Below, one piece after another: positions 1 to 11,900 of a stretch of DNA of 64,000 nucleotides. The position numbers and the translations under genes were made by a program. The DNA is from Plasmodium brasilianum (taxonomy: Eukaryota > Apicomplexa > Aconoidasida > Haemosporida > Plasmodiidae). Below the pieces are notes generated by a model. The model did not search any database, was not told the DNA's origin, and saw only the letters and a list, made by a program, of their open reading frames with translations. The stretch spans positions 620,001 to 684,000 of the forward strand of contig NC_090116.1 of assembly GCF_023973825.1 (NCBI RefSeq), read 5' to 3'. Positions within the stretch are counted from its first letter, which is position 1; each line of letters begins with the position of its first letter.

Positions 1-1320
1 AATATTTTTAAGATAGTTTGGATTTAAAAGAAAATAAGCTTCATCAATAATTAATGTATCACATAAAAAAAACATTCTTGAAAAATTTGTTGAAAACTTG
101 ATATGATTTATAAAAGATACAGGTGTTGTTACAATTACATGTGGCTTTTTTTTTTTTAATTCATTAATTTCGTCTTGCATGTTCATATATTTTCTTCCAT
201 GTATATAATGACATATGATATTACATGGATGGTACATAATTAATTTTTTAATAATTGCATAAGTTTGTTCAACTAAAATTATATTTGGACAAACAACAAG
301 CGCAAGAACATAATTTTCTTTTATTATTGTACAATTTCTTTTCAAATTATTTATTTGGACTATTATTTTATGTAAAAGTGGTATACAATAAGCTAGCGTT
401 TTTCCAGTACCTTTAAATGAATGAACTAGGACATCAAAATTCTTTAAAAAAAATGGGAATAAACAATATTGAACAGTAGTAACATATTTCATGCGAAAAT
501 TTTTTTCTAGACTTAACTTAATAAATGAATCAATGTTCATATGGTTTACCTCATTATAATGCAAAACTGCTTTATCGTAATGTGTACTACATTTATCTGT
601 AGTGGTGCATAATGCGTCTGGCGCGTATTTATCATAGTTGTTGTGAATGAAAATTCCTTTTTGAACAGCTTCCCTATTACAATATATGTGCGTTTTTTCC
701 TCTTTTTTATCATAAATTATTAATTTTCTATTTTTAATGATGAATGTGTTATCTTCAGATGAACAAAAAAAAAAATTATTACCTATTATCTGTTCCGCTT
801 TCATTTCATTATTTCCTATACTATCATTCATTTTTTTTAACGCTTCAATTTTATCTAAGCAATTATTATAATTACTTTGAAAAGAATAGTGTGCGAGGAA
901 GAAGTCATAAAAATAGTATGGCACGTATTCCCTGTTCGATGACGTTAGTATATGTACATCCGCTTTGAGTTTTTTCAATTTTGTTAAGCATAATGCATTT
1001 AAATCGTTCATATTGTCATATATTATTTTTTTTCCCCCATTAACAAACTCTGCTAAATAGTTTTCCTCGGCTTCGCTCTTCGACTCTTTCTCCTTGACAT
1101 TGTTCGTGATAGGGGTAGTAGTGCCTGCCGCAGCGGTTATAGCAGCGGTGATAGAACCAGACATCGGAGTACCTACAGTAACCGCAGTAGCAGCCACATC
1201 AGTAGCAACAGTCCTAAAAAAACAGCTGCTCCTACCACTTTCTACGCTCAGTGAAATTTTAACATTTTGGAAAATTCGACAAAGTTTTACTAAATTTTTT
1301 ACATTTTCCACTGACACCAT
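1..1320 (-). CDS. Divergent DEAD-box-like RNA helicase, 5' part, cut by window edge
   Basis: An open frame on the minus strand starts at the ATG ending at 1320, which follows an A-rich leader, and stays open to base 1 (440 codons), so the C-terminal helicase domain lies outside. A Q-motif-like segment (MKYVTTVQ) precedes a Walker A motif in the context SFKGTGKT (codons near 405-415 of the + coordinate, i.e. residues ~300-308). Further on come HVIVTTPVSF, like motif Ib/TPxR, and LIIDEAYFLL, where motif II is DEAY instead of DEAD. Motif Ia is weak (CPNIILVEQ in place of PTREL). DEAD-box proteins remodel RNA or RNP using ATP; the substrate here is unknown. Residues ~35-70 form an Ala/Thr/Val-rich stretch unusual for this AT-rich genome. 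It could be a DEAD-box pseudo-helicase, since Walker A is kept but motif II and Ia deviate. I am sure of the superfamily, not of the exact orthologue. Confidence 0.8.
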   Translation of the reverse strand, partial: MVSVENVKNLVKLCRIFQNVKISLSVESGRSSCFFRTVATDVAATAVTVGTPMSGSITAAITAAAGTTTPITNNVKEKESKSEAEENYLAEFVNGGKKIIYDNMNDLNALCLTKLKKLKADVHILTSSNREYVPYYFYDFFLAHYSFQSNYNNCLDKIEALKKMNDSIGNNEMKAEQIIGNNFFFCSSEDNTFIIKNRKLIIYDKKEEKTHIYCNREAVQKGIFIHNNYDKYAPDALCTTTDKCSTHYDKAVLHYNEVNHMNIDSFIKLSLEKNFRMKYVTTVQYCLFPFFLKNFDVLVHSFKGTGKTLAYCIPLLHKIIVQINNLKRNCTIIKENYVLALVVCPNIILVEQTYAIIKKLIMYHPCNIICHYIHGRKYMNMQDEINELKKKKPHVIVTTPVSFINHIKFSTNFSRMFFLCDTLIIDEAYFLLNPNYLKNI

Positions 1321-1325
1321 TTATT

Positions 1326-1360
<35 letters not shown>

Positions 1361-2099
1361 CGAGCACTTTCAGTCATGTGAATTGCATGGAAGGGGAAAA
1401 CACGAATGTGAAGTGTTTACCCATTTAAGGGGCAAAAAAAAAAAAAAAAAAATATAAAAAAAAATATAAAAAGAATAGAATAACGTAAAACAAAATGAAG
1501 TACAGCAAAACAAAACCTCGCAAACTGTGCTGCTTAATTTATATCCCAAAGGACAAGAGAAGGCAACTAATAAACGCACATATTTCTGACCACGTCATGT
1601 TTATTTTTAATGATAAATAAAAAAATACGCGCAGTTAAAGTTAGCTTAATGTTATTATTATTACTATTTTTATTTTATAATAGTTAAAGCTGCGTATACT
1701 TATCTACATGTACTTTAGTGCAATGGTGACAGATGATCCCGGAAGCGAAGGAGGTCCTTGAATTTCGATGTATTAAACATTTTTCATTTTTGATGAGCCT
1801 CCCAATAATCTCACAAAAATAGCGAAAAAGGCAAAAAAAAAAAAAAAGAAAAAAAATGAAAAAAAGAAAAAAAATGAAAAAAAGAAAAAAAGTGAAAAAA
1901 AGAAAAAATATTTTTGTTTCAGTTCCTTTTAGCTTTAGTTTCAATTTCAAACTACGCGCCCTACTGTTCCATTTTTTTATAATTTTTGAAAAGTAATAAA
2001 GTACTACGTCGATTTAAAATTTTTTTTTTTTTTGCTTACAAATAAAAAAAAAATGAAGTTTTATAGAATTTGTAAAAATAAAATTTTATAATATTTTTT

Positions 2100-2148
<49 letters not shown>

Positions 2149-2295
2149 CATATATACATAAGTAATGTGATGTTAAGTGCTTACTTTTATAGAGGTTGTG
2201 TTTATAAATTTTCGCGGAAAGGGAATAAATTTCTCTTTTTGTTTTTTAAATTAAAGTTTTTGCTATAATTAAGGTATAGCACATTATTATTATTA
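1321..2295. other. Intergenic, low complexity
   Basis: This is the 5' flank of the helicase. It holds poly(dT) at about 1328-1358, poly(A) blocks near 1433-1450, a purine-rich GAAAAAA-type array at about 1836-1915, and a (TA)n run of roughly 36 bp at 2108-2143. I see no convincing gene; the short open frames here are poly-Phe or Lys-rich artefacts of the homopolymers. Confidence 0.6.
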
Positions 2296-2367
2296 GGGCA
2301 GATGGTGTAGTGGTATCACGCTTGATTTGCATTCAAGAGGTCCGGGGTTCAATTCCCCGTCTGTCCA
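2296..2367 (+). tRNA. tRNA-Ala (anticodon UGC)
   Basis: The 72-nt sequence folds as a tRNA. The acceptor stem GGGCAGA pairs with TCTGTCC and contains the G3:U70 wobble pair that marks alanine tRNA. The anticodon stem CTTGA/TCAAG encloses the loop TTTGCAT, giving anticodon TGC. The internal Pol III promoter is visible as an A box at 2303-2313 (TGGTGTAGTGG) and a B box at 2346-2356 (GGTTCAATTCC). No CCA is encoded and no intron is present. The flanks are extremely AT-rich, so the gene stands out by base composition. Confidence 0.96.
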
Positions 2368-2368
2368 A

Positions 2369-2374
2369 TTTTTT
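2369..2374 (+). terminator. Pol III terminator of tRNA-Ala
   Basis: A run of six T residues on the coding strand begins two bases after the discriminator base, the usual RNA polymerase III stop signal. Confidence 0.8.
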
Positions 2375-3297
2375 GAAAAGATAAAAGTATAAATATTATG
2401 ATAAAAAAGATTATTATAAAATTAACTAAAATATGCGTAAAATTTAAAAAGAAGATAACATAATAAAATATTATATGTATATATATATATTATGCATATA
2501 TATGAAGAAAAAACAATGTTAAATATAAATAATTTTGTTAAATAATTTTGTTAAATTCATTTATTTGATGAATATTTTTTTTCTTATTTTATGTATTTAT
2601 ATAATAAATTATGTTTTTTATGAAGAATTAGATCAGTGATAATACAAAGTAATAATACATTTTATTTAATTTCGAAAAAAGGTAATAAATTATATATAAG
2701 TTAGCAGTTTATCATTACTGCGCTATATCAGTGTTGTATCATTTTCTTCTTTTGATAATCTATGTAGAAATAATTTTTTTATATTGACATATAATTTTTA
2801 TTTTTGGTTTGTAATTTAAAAAGGTTATAGTTCTCGTGTGAAATTTTATACTACTGTAATGTGTTATTTCTCGTTTGTCACTCGCACTGTTTTTCCCTTA
2901 ACTGTAAATGGAATACTTGAATATTATTTTCTATTAATGAGAAAAATTAAAAAAAAGAATCATTCTTTTAAAACAAAAAATATATAAAATAAATCGTTTA
3001 AATTATTGCTTTTTTATGCGTTTTTAAAATTACCACGCGTAAAATAATGCTTATAAATTTAATCGAAAATACTGCAAAAATATTTATTGCGCACACATTA
3101 TATACATATAAATAAGCATATTATATATGATAATATGATATATATATATATAATAACTATATTATGTTTATTTATTATATCATTTTTTACCATCAATTTT
3201 ACAACTTAAAAATATTCTTTCTACATGTTAATATTTATATAAATATTTATTTTATTGAAATTAACTTTATTGAAAACGCTAATCTTAATTTTCATTT
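2375..3297. other. AT-rich spacer between two tRNA genes
   Basis: About 920 bp of very AT-rich sequence with short TA runs (near 2478-2490 and 3140-3152). It holds no open frame of interest, no further tRNA-like B box and no clear repeat array. Confidence 0.6.
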
Positions 3298-3369
3298 TTC
3301 CCACGCCGGGAATTGAACCCGGGCCTTTCGGGTGAGAGCCGAATATCCTAGCCACTAGACCACGTGGGA
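3298..3369 (-). tRNA. tRNA-Glu (anticodon CUC)
   Basis: Read on the minus strand, the acceptor stem TCCCACG pairs with CGTGGGA. The anticodon stem TTCGG/CCGAA encloses CTCTCAC, giving anticodon CTC (Glu). The D-arm GGTCTAGTGGCTAGGAT and the T-arm CCGGGTTCAATTCCCGG match eukaryotic tRNA-Glu closely, and the latter supplies the B box. No intron. The first T-run downstream is only four T residues (complement of 3273-3276), so termination may be leaky. Confidence 0.96.
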
Positions 3370-4049
3370 TATAATTAATAAGTAATCATCTATATTTATT
3401 ATATACCATTCTTACAAATTACTATATTCAATTAAATACCAGTAATACGATAGCATATGTAAACTTTCATTTTCTTCCCCTGCTTATTACTTCATCTTTT
3501 TATATACTTTTTACTTATTACTTATTTAAGCTTTTTATTATATAACAATGTGCCAGTTTATGACTATTTGGTACTAGCATATTTCCATACGTACATATAT
3601 GTATCCTATTTACAGCATGGCTTATCATAATTCCAATTTCAAAAAAAAAATAAATAATTTTATTGCAAAGTTAAAAGGAGTTAACATATCAAATATGCGT
3701 TTACATCATAACGCAAGTACGATATTGTGGTTACTGCTTTTGCGTTTTAGCGCTTAGCGTAATGGCATACAAACACATATATATATATATATATATATGT
3801 ATACAGTTATAGGTCATTGTATGCACATGGTTACATAATTATGTATACATGTATGAACAAAGATAAGCTGGTGAATATCACGAGAAGGTACAAGTACATC
3901 AATCTGCTCTACATGTTGGACAAAAGAGTGCTAGAGGGAAAAAAAAAAAAAAAAAAAATATAAAAAATAAAATAAAAAAAATATAAAAAATAAAATAAAA
4001 AAAATATAAAAAGAACATACAACAAAAATTATTCTTCCCCATTTTCGCT
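3370..4049. other. Intergenic, AT-rich
   Basis: It holds a (TA)n tract near 3778-3797 and a repeated A-rich block at about 3940-4015 (AAATATAAAAAATAAAATA-type units). I see no gene. It is the 3' flank of the small secreted-protein gene and the 5' flank of tRNA-Glu. Confidence 0.5.
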
Positions 4050-4451
4050 CTACCCAAATAGTGTTTTGTTTATTTCTTTTTTCACATCGTTTACATTATT
4101 TTTGTAAGTTTTTTTGGGGGAGTATATAATTTCAAATTGTTTATTATTGCTTCTCTTTTTTGTCGTATTAATATGAAATAATCCTTCATATTCCTCATCC
4201 TGAGAATCAAGTGAACTCACAAGTTTTAGTAATTGTGTGTAACTAGCCAAGTTCGATAAAACATTTTTTTCTCTTTTTACACTTTGACCTAAGGTTACTG
4301 AACTTAAAATGTTCATAATGTTTTCATTAAACGGTTTGTTTGCTTCTACTGGTATTTCCTCAAAGATATTATCTTCACATTTTACTGTTGCATATCTATT
4401 CAGCGCGAGATTTATGAAAAGGGTCATAATAAAAAATTTTATTTTTTCCAT
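4050..4451 (-). CDS. Small secreted-type protein, unknown function
   Basis: A single-exon frame of 133 codons. Residues 1-25 look like a signal peptide: Lys near the start, a hydrophobic core (FFIMTLFINLAL), then a likely cleavage site after TVKC. The mature part is polar, with an acidic patch (SLDSQDEEYEG) and a Lys/Asn-rich C-terminus. There are no further membrane segments and only one cysteine, at the predicted signal junction, so disulphide structure is unlikely. Unlike the surrounding shadow frames its composition is balanced, with no homopolymer runs, which supports real coding. I do not recognise the family. The product would enter the secretory pathway; I see no clear RxLxE/Q/D export motif. 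A further downstream exon cannot be excluded. Confidence 0.6.
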   Translation of the reverse strand: MEKIKFFIMTLFINLALNRYATVKCEDNIFEEIPVEANKPFNENIMNILSSVTLGQSVKREKNVLSNLASYTQLLKLVSSLDSQDEEYEGLFHINTTKKRSNNKQFEIIYSPKKTYKNNVNDVKKEINKTLFG

Positions 4452-4667
4452 CTCACCGATACAGGGGGAAAAGCAACAACAAGAGAGACAAATAAGGGGA
4501 AAATAATAAATTAAATGAACTTTTTAAAATAAACAGAAACAAGAGATCGACTTCTTAACATAAAGAACATTAAATAGACTTCTTTTGTGTATGCCCCTCA
4601 GATTTTAACTCCTATCGGTGGATATACTTATCTTGGTACATACAAATGTGACAGCTTAAAAAGGGAA

Positions 4668-4750
4668 AAACGAAAAAACGAAAAAACGAAAAAACGAAAA
4701 AATGAAAAAATGAAAAAATGAAAAAATGAAAAAATGAAAAAATGAAAAAA
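4668..4750. repeat. 8-bp tandem repeat, AAAAAACG / AAAAAATG
   Basis: Four units of the ACG form are followed by about nine units of the ATG form, with a sharp switch of variant in the middle. That pattern suggests expansion of each variant as a block. Confidence 0.85.
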
Positions 4751-5518
4751 TACAAATTGTTAGTGTGTTAAAATGTTAAGGGACTCTGGAAAATGCATAT
4801 ACACAGGACGATCAACGGTCAAATAAAAAAAAAAAAAAAAAAAAAAGAAATGAAGCAAAATAAAATGAAATAAAAAAAAAAAAAAAAATCATTGTTAAAA
4901 TTAAAACTTGCTCGTTTTTTTCCCCTTATTTTCGCAAAAAAAATGAAAACTTTTGTATCTACAACTACTCATATGTAGGCATACTCTTCATTACTCATTT
5001 TTGATCATTGTACATACTTACAAAATCCCCCTTTTGCACAAAGTGTGTAGCTACAAGTGCAGTATGCACAACTTGCTGGCAAATCTTTACAAAAAAAAAA
5101 AAAGCCTTTTGCAGTGAATTAAAGAAATAAATATATTCCTATTGAAAAATGTTAAGAGATAATTGTACTCTTTTTAAACGTACGAAGCGCAGAAATGTGC
5201 TTCTGTAGATATGCACATATACATATATATATGTATGTACATATGTAAATACGCATGTACTTATTAGTGGTATCACGAACAAGTTGCTCCTGAATTTTTC
5301 TTTTTTTTTTTTAGACCTATCATTATATATTGTAGGTGAAAAATAGCTTATTAAAAAGCTCCTCCTCTTTTCTTCCCCGTTCATAAGGTTTTATTCCCCT
5401 CTTTTTTATGTACAAATTCATGGACATCTCACATAACACAAATGCTGCAAATGATCAACAAGAACTTTTCCTGTGTTCAGGATTAAAAGGAAAATAAAAC
5501 TGCGTCAAATAAGCAGCT

Positions 5519-5665
5519 CCAAATTGTTCCGCTTATAATTGTACCATTTATAATTGTACCGCTTATAATTGTACCGCTTATAATTGTACCGCTTATAATT
5601 GTACCGCTTAAAATTGTTCCGCTTATAATTGTTCCGCTTATAATTGTACCGCTTCAATGCCGCTT
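5519..5665. repeat. 15-bp minisatellite (GCTTATAATTGTACC)
   Basis: About nine imperfect 15-bp units, alternating GTACC and GTTCC variants. It lies about 300 bp beyond the stop of the downstream minus-strand gene. The antisense reading gives a YKRYN pentapeptide, which I regard as a translation artefact. Confidence 0.85.
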
Positions 5666-5965
5666 CAGAATGATTAATTTTTTTTCTTATTTTTTCAAGG
5701 GACGAAACTGTTAAATGTTTTTTACGGACATGTAAGATATATCTTAGGAAATGCAAAAAAAAGAAGCAAACATATGAATATGCACAGGGGGGGGAGGCGA
5801 TATTCAGGAGATCGACCCTTAAAACGTCTAATAGTACACACATGCACATGTAAATTAAAAAGTATTTTATACCATTTTAAAAGACAGAATAGTTCATTTT
5901 TTAAAATAAAAAAAAGGAAGGGATGGCATGACGATCACTTGCGTGTGTTACGCGCGATCATCGGC

Positions 5966-8900
5966 CTAACTGTAGTACAAATTAAAGAAGAGACACTTAA
6001 GTGCTCTCGTGTTTATTTTTATATATCTCTCATCATAACACAGTTTTAAAATATACGAATAATACTCCTTTAATTTGTTCTCACTCAAATTGCTCCTATA
6101 TTTGTGTTCGCTTTTGTAGGTATTCTTCTCGCTAGCTACATATGAAAGTATATGACTAATATTTTTTATATCGTAAAAATTTTTTATATCATGAAATATA
6201 TTGTTTGTAACGAAATTTTTATCCATTGTTTTGAAATCGCCTATGAAGTCTTCCGCTTCGCAGGTACTCTGACAGAGCATCTCATTCACATGTTCATCGT
6301 CATCTTTATCCGCATCCACATCCATATTCACATCCTTATCTTCATCCTTCTCCTTCTTCTTCTCCTTCTTCTTCTCCTCCTCCTTCTCCTCCTCCTTCTC
6401 CTCCTCCTTCTCCTCCTCCTTCTCCTCCTCCTTCTCCTCCTCCTTCTCCTCCTCCTTCTCCTTCTCCTTCTTCCCCTCCTTCCTCTCTACATTTTCATTT
6501 TCCGTTTGTCCCGATTCCACTCCCTCGTGTGCCACCTCTAACTGCATTTTTCCGCTGTATCCTTTTTTTTTTTTTTTTTTTTTTTTCCACACTGCCCCTT
6601 TTGGTGAGGAAACAAAGTTGCATGCACATGGTCATCTGCCACTTTCATTGCATCCAACTGTGTAAAGGATAAAAAGGTGTCATAGTTACTCAACCAGGGA
6701 TCATAAAAATAAAATAATTTCTTCCTCTTTTTAATTTTATAATTAATATATAACGAAAATAGAGTTTCTAAATCTTCAAAAATATTGGTTATACTATTAA
6801 CAATAGGTATAATACGTTTAAAAAAGGTATGATAAAAGTATATATTTTTTTTTATATACAGTTCTAATATATTTTCGATATGTTCAATTTTTTCATTAAT
6901 ATGTATATCTGTTAAAACAGATATTAAATTGTTTGTAGGTTTTTCATTATTGTTCTGCTGAAAACAATATAGAAATAATTGCTCTAATTTTTTTATTTTC
7001 AATAAGCAAATATTTTTTTTATTGTTCTTTACAATATTGTCAATTATTCCTTTGATGTTTTTATTTAACAGGTTTCCTATATTCTTACAAAGGAGAGGTT
7101 GCTGCTCAATTTTTTCCCACTTGTTCGTATACCTTTTGTCGGTCTTGTTCAACTCATTCTTTGCTTGTCTTTTCAAAATACATTTATTTATTTCATAATC
7201 TTTTGTCCCTTTTCCCTTTTCTTTCAAATATGAATCATTGTTATAGTTTACACGTGTAGGTGTTTCTCCATCCTCACTTGTTAACCTCTTTCCATCAGAT
7301 ACCACTTCTTCTTTAGTATTGTTTTCCATTCGAGGATAAGACTTCTTTAAATGAACTATTCCATCCTGTGCATGTGTACGTTCAACATGGAATGCCTTAC
7401 TACCATTCTCATCCTTTATATATTTAAAAATAATTTTGTTGATATTTTTCAAAAAGTAATTTAAAAGATACTCGGAAATGTTCGTTTTATTTTTAAAAGG
7501 TGGAACAGATAATGGAAGGAAAAATAGTAAGAGATGAAAACAAGAATTATTTATTTTGAATATATATTTACTTACTAGTTTAAAACTTTTGCTTTTTCGA
7601 ATTATTTTTATTACTTTTTTTTTTCTCTTTTCATCTAGGGTACGTTTGGTCAACACTTCATAAATATGGTACAAGTAGGAATAAGTTTCTATCAATACGT
7701 GCATCATTTTTTCCTCTTGTATATAACTTATTACTCTCTTTAGTAGTTCATTGGGATTTACTTTTTTAACACAGCAAAGCAGTTTAAATGACATATCTAC
7801 AAGCAAATTTATAAAAACTAAGAAATAAAGAGAGTAGCTTATGTTTTTATAAAATTCATCTTGTGTTAGAACCTTTTCATATTTATTATAAAAATCGTTG
7901 ATAAAATTATGAGTATTGCTAATATTATTAATTAGAACATTCTTTCTGTTTATACATTTATTTATATTTACTATGTATATATTGAAAAGGAAAAATTCTT
8001 TTATATTCATATAAAATATATCATCTATAAGTATATGTGTATAGTCTGTATAATCATACATATCGATAAAACCTCTTTTCATAATATTCTTTACTCTTTT
8101 TAAATATATTTGAAAATTAAAAATATCTATATCTCTACAGTTTGAATCTGCGTTCTCTTCTATTACACGAAATGATTCTATATACTCTTTGTTCATAAGT
8201 ATATTGTAAATAGATTCATAGAATTTTAATTCTTGTTCGTTAGGTAGTATATTCGACTTGATGTGAAGTCGTCCCTCCTCTGTTTTCTTCTTTTGATTCA
8301 AAAAAAAGGAATCAAAATTAACACTCCTATTTTTATAATCAACTTGGTTATTCATCTTTATCATTCCATCAACATGTGCTTTTCTATCTATTTTTTCCCA
8401 TTTACTAGTAGTACTACCTTGCTTCTTATTTACCGTATGTATCTCTACATTTGGTTTCTTTCCCTTATCTAAGGAATTCTCGGCTTCCCCCGTAATACTT
8501 CTTCTATTAAGTTTATTCAAATGGTCAAAATATAGGTGTATATCATCATACCGTTTGTCACTGAGGTGTATCTCATTGGAAGAGGCATTCTCTGTTTTTT
8601 TAAACTGATAACTACTACTATTACTCATGCATCTATTCACATATAGTGTACCCCTTAACTCATCCCTTAACACTCTTTCCTCGTTACAGTTGTCCTTTTC
8701 TGCATCAATACTTATACAACTGCTAAAATTTCCTGTTTCATTTTCAAAAAATATTTCATCGTTCATGTTATTTCCAATTATGTCTTTACTGATATTTTCT
8801 ATCTCTTCTATTATTTCTAAAAAAGCGTTACTCTCACAGTCTGTTCCAAGTTCCGTGTGATTTCTCTTCATATAATGATCTACATTATTTAGACACATAT

Positions 8901-11900
8901 AAGTACCGTCCTTACATTCTATTCCTTTCTGTAAACTCTGTTTTACTATATCCTCATCATCGTTCTTTTCCTTTTCCATAACAATGCTATTTCTATTTGT
9001 CCTTGAGATAAAACGCATTTGCATCTCTTTTTTCTCTTCTACCACTCCGTCCATGCGTACTTCTTCCCCTTCTTGAAGAAAAGAAAAGATATCACTGTGG
9101 ATGGGACTACAGTGCACTTCGTCCAGGTGGATTTCGACATCCGCTGGATTTGTTTGTTGCTCTATATGCCGATCTGTGTGTTGCTCTGTTTGCCACTCTG
9201 ATTGCTTCCCCTCTTTAAATGCTCCATCGTGCACATTATGGGGGTACTGCTCTCTTTTTCCTACCCCCTCATCTAATGCACTGTGCTGGAATTGCATTTG
9301 TCCAAATGACTCAGTGATAGAGGTGAAAGCGTCCTTTTCTTCTTTAAGTCCTTCCAATGGAAAAAAGAAGTTATCATTCAAAGACGTTAACTCGGTAAAT
9401 GGTGTTATCTTTCCATTTGCAGCTTTCTTTTTATCAGCATTCACATCGTACATACTTTTGTCCAAACCATTTGTGCTATCTATACTTTGGTTATGGTCAA
9501 AAATGAAGAAATCGTTCATATGTTTCTTTAAACAGTCCATATTTATTACCATTTTATCATCAAAAAGGGTTTGTTCTGAAGAGAATAAACTCCCCTTTGT
9601 ATCTGTTTCCTTAGAATTATTAGCCCCTATATTAATGTCGATATCTGAACTAACTCCTTTCTCTTCATATGAAAACAAATCATCATGAGTGCATACAGTA
9701 TGACTATTCATCTCCCCTTCATGTAAAAATACCTCTTCAAAATAGTCTTCTTTTACATCATTAACGTTTAAGTGGAAAAGGTTCATCTTTTCACTACCAA
9801 TGCTTCCAAAACTCACATCGTTATGTGCAATATTGACAGGGGTATAAGTCATCATGTTGGTACAGTTGTCCCAATGGTTGAAAGTACTACTAGGGGAACA
9901 AAGCTTGCTATTGTATAATGCACATTCTGTACTATTTACCAAGTTGACATCGTCATAATTAGATTTATAAACATCATTCATGGTGTTATTATTATTATAA
10001 CTACTACTATTATTGTTATAACTACTACTATTATTGTTATAACTACTACTATTATTGTTATAACTACTACTATTATTATTATAACTACTACTATTATTGT
10101 TATAACTACTACTATTATTGTTATAACTACTACTATTATTGTTATAACTACTACTATTATTATTATAACTACTACTATTATTATTATTTTTATTTTTTTT
10201 TTTTTTTTTTTTCATCGATTTCGTTATTCCTAATTGGGCAGGCAGACACTCGGTTGGAAGGAACACTTACATTTTTTGAAAATTTTTCAAAAAATATACT
10301 TGATTTTTCCCATCCCGCTTCCAATCCTGCTTCACTTCTCATTTTCATACCCTTTTTTTTTATTTTCCTGTCCGTTATAGGATCCAAGAGAATCGAGTCC
10401 TTCGCTTCATTTTCAAAAAAGAATGCATCTAACTTTTGGTCCTTCCAATGATCCTCTTCAGTACTGATTGGAAGAGAGTTATATTCTTTTTCATTATAGT
10501 ATATTTCACTTGAAATAGATATACCTTTTTTTTGCTTCCCCTCTTCATCCTTTTCTTTTATATTTACAGTAGGTATGTAGTCTTTTGTATTAATTCCCTT
10601 GTCATCTTTTAAGTTATCATGGTAGAAATGAACATCCACTCCTTTTCTTCTACCACTTGCCAAGTCGGACAGTAGTAAGTCCTCATTTAATTGTTCGAGA
10701 AAAACATAACTAGAAAAAACGTTTTCATCATTTTCCTTTTCTTTCTCCTTTGATATTTCAACATTACTTTTAACTTGAAATTCATTGAACTCCTTTAAAT
10801 TTTCCTCCTCATGTATATAATATTTGTCATTTACTCCTGCTTTGATTATTACATCTATTTTTTCATCCTCGCTTGTTTTTATTTCTGAACAGTCACTCAA
10901 TACGTTATTAAAATGGTTTGCTTCGTTTAGTTTTATGATGTCTATTTTTTCCCATGAGTCTACAGGGAAAAACTCAATATCTTTACTATTTTCATTTTTC
11001 GCCTGATCAAAGTCATGCAAAATTGCAGATTTTTTTCTACCACTATTAGAATCGAGACTTAAAATATCAAAATATGGGTACATATCACTATCTTGTACCT
11101 TATGGGTCCCCTCAAAGCTGTTTTTCCGAAACGACTCTCCAAACTCTGACTCGTACTCGTTACTTAATGGTTCATCCGAAAAATGAAAAAAACTATGCTG
11201 AGGAAAAATATTGTGTGAACAATTTTCCTGCACACTGCTTTTTTTACATAATTTACCTTCTTTCTCTTTCTCTTTATCTTTCCCACGCGTACCACTACCA
11301 ACAAATGGATAGTCCAAGGCATCCCATATTCTTTCTTCATCCGTCTTGTAAGTTTCATTTACAGCACGGTTACCCTTTCTACTGCTGTTACTTCTGCGTT
11401 TAATACTCCTCCCAATGTTGTCCTTAATGCCTCTCCCAATGCTACAGTTTTTTCCACTGTTACTGTTAAATGCCTTATAGCCTTCCACATTTTCGAAATA
11501 CAAAATTTGGCTGAACCTGTTCCCTCCATTTAGTATGCTCTCTTTCCTTTGATCATAAATACTTTTATCTTTTAGCACACCCTTTCCGTTATTAAAAAAA
11601 GGAGTATCATTCGATGGATTCTTATCACTATGATATAAATCGATGTTACTATTAAAAACTAGATCAATTTCTCTTTCTGTGTCACTTAATATTTCCCTGT
11701 TGCAATTATTATATATATCGTTATTAATAAAAGAGCTTAAATTATTATAATTTATTTTGTTTAATATAGTTTCCTTACCATTGTTGTAATACAAGCTTTT
11801 ACTATTTCTTCTTGCATGTCGTTTTAGTATATTATTTGCAAATATATCATTCTCTTCTTCCTCATCTTGGTAATTGGTATTTTTATCCGTATAAGAAAAT

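Larger units (their letters stand above)
4452..5965. other. Intergenic with two simple arrays
   Basis: It holds an 8-bp A-rich array near 4668-4750, several poly(A) runs near 4830-4890, an ATG/TA-rich patch near 5205-5255 and the 15-bp minisatellite listed separately. I find no supported gene: the frames here are poly-K/R/N/Y translations of repeats. Confidence 0.5.

Noticed and set aside
5505..5849. Minus-strand YKRYN pentapeptide frame
   Set aside because: Pure minisatellite translation preceded by a Phe/Cys-rich random stretch; no conserved start region.
6152..6541. Plus-strand poly-Leu frame
   Set aside because: It is the antisense of the EEEK coding array in the minus-strand gene; the CTT/CTC triplets force leucine.
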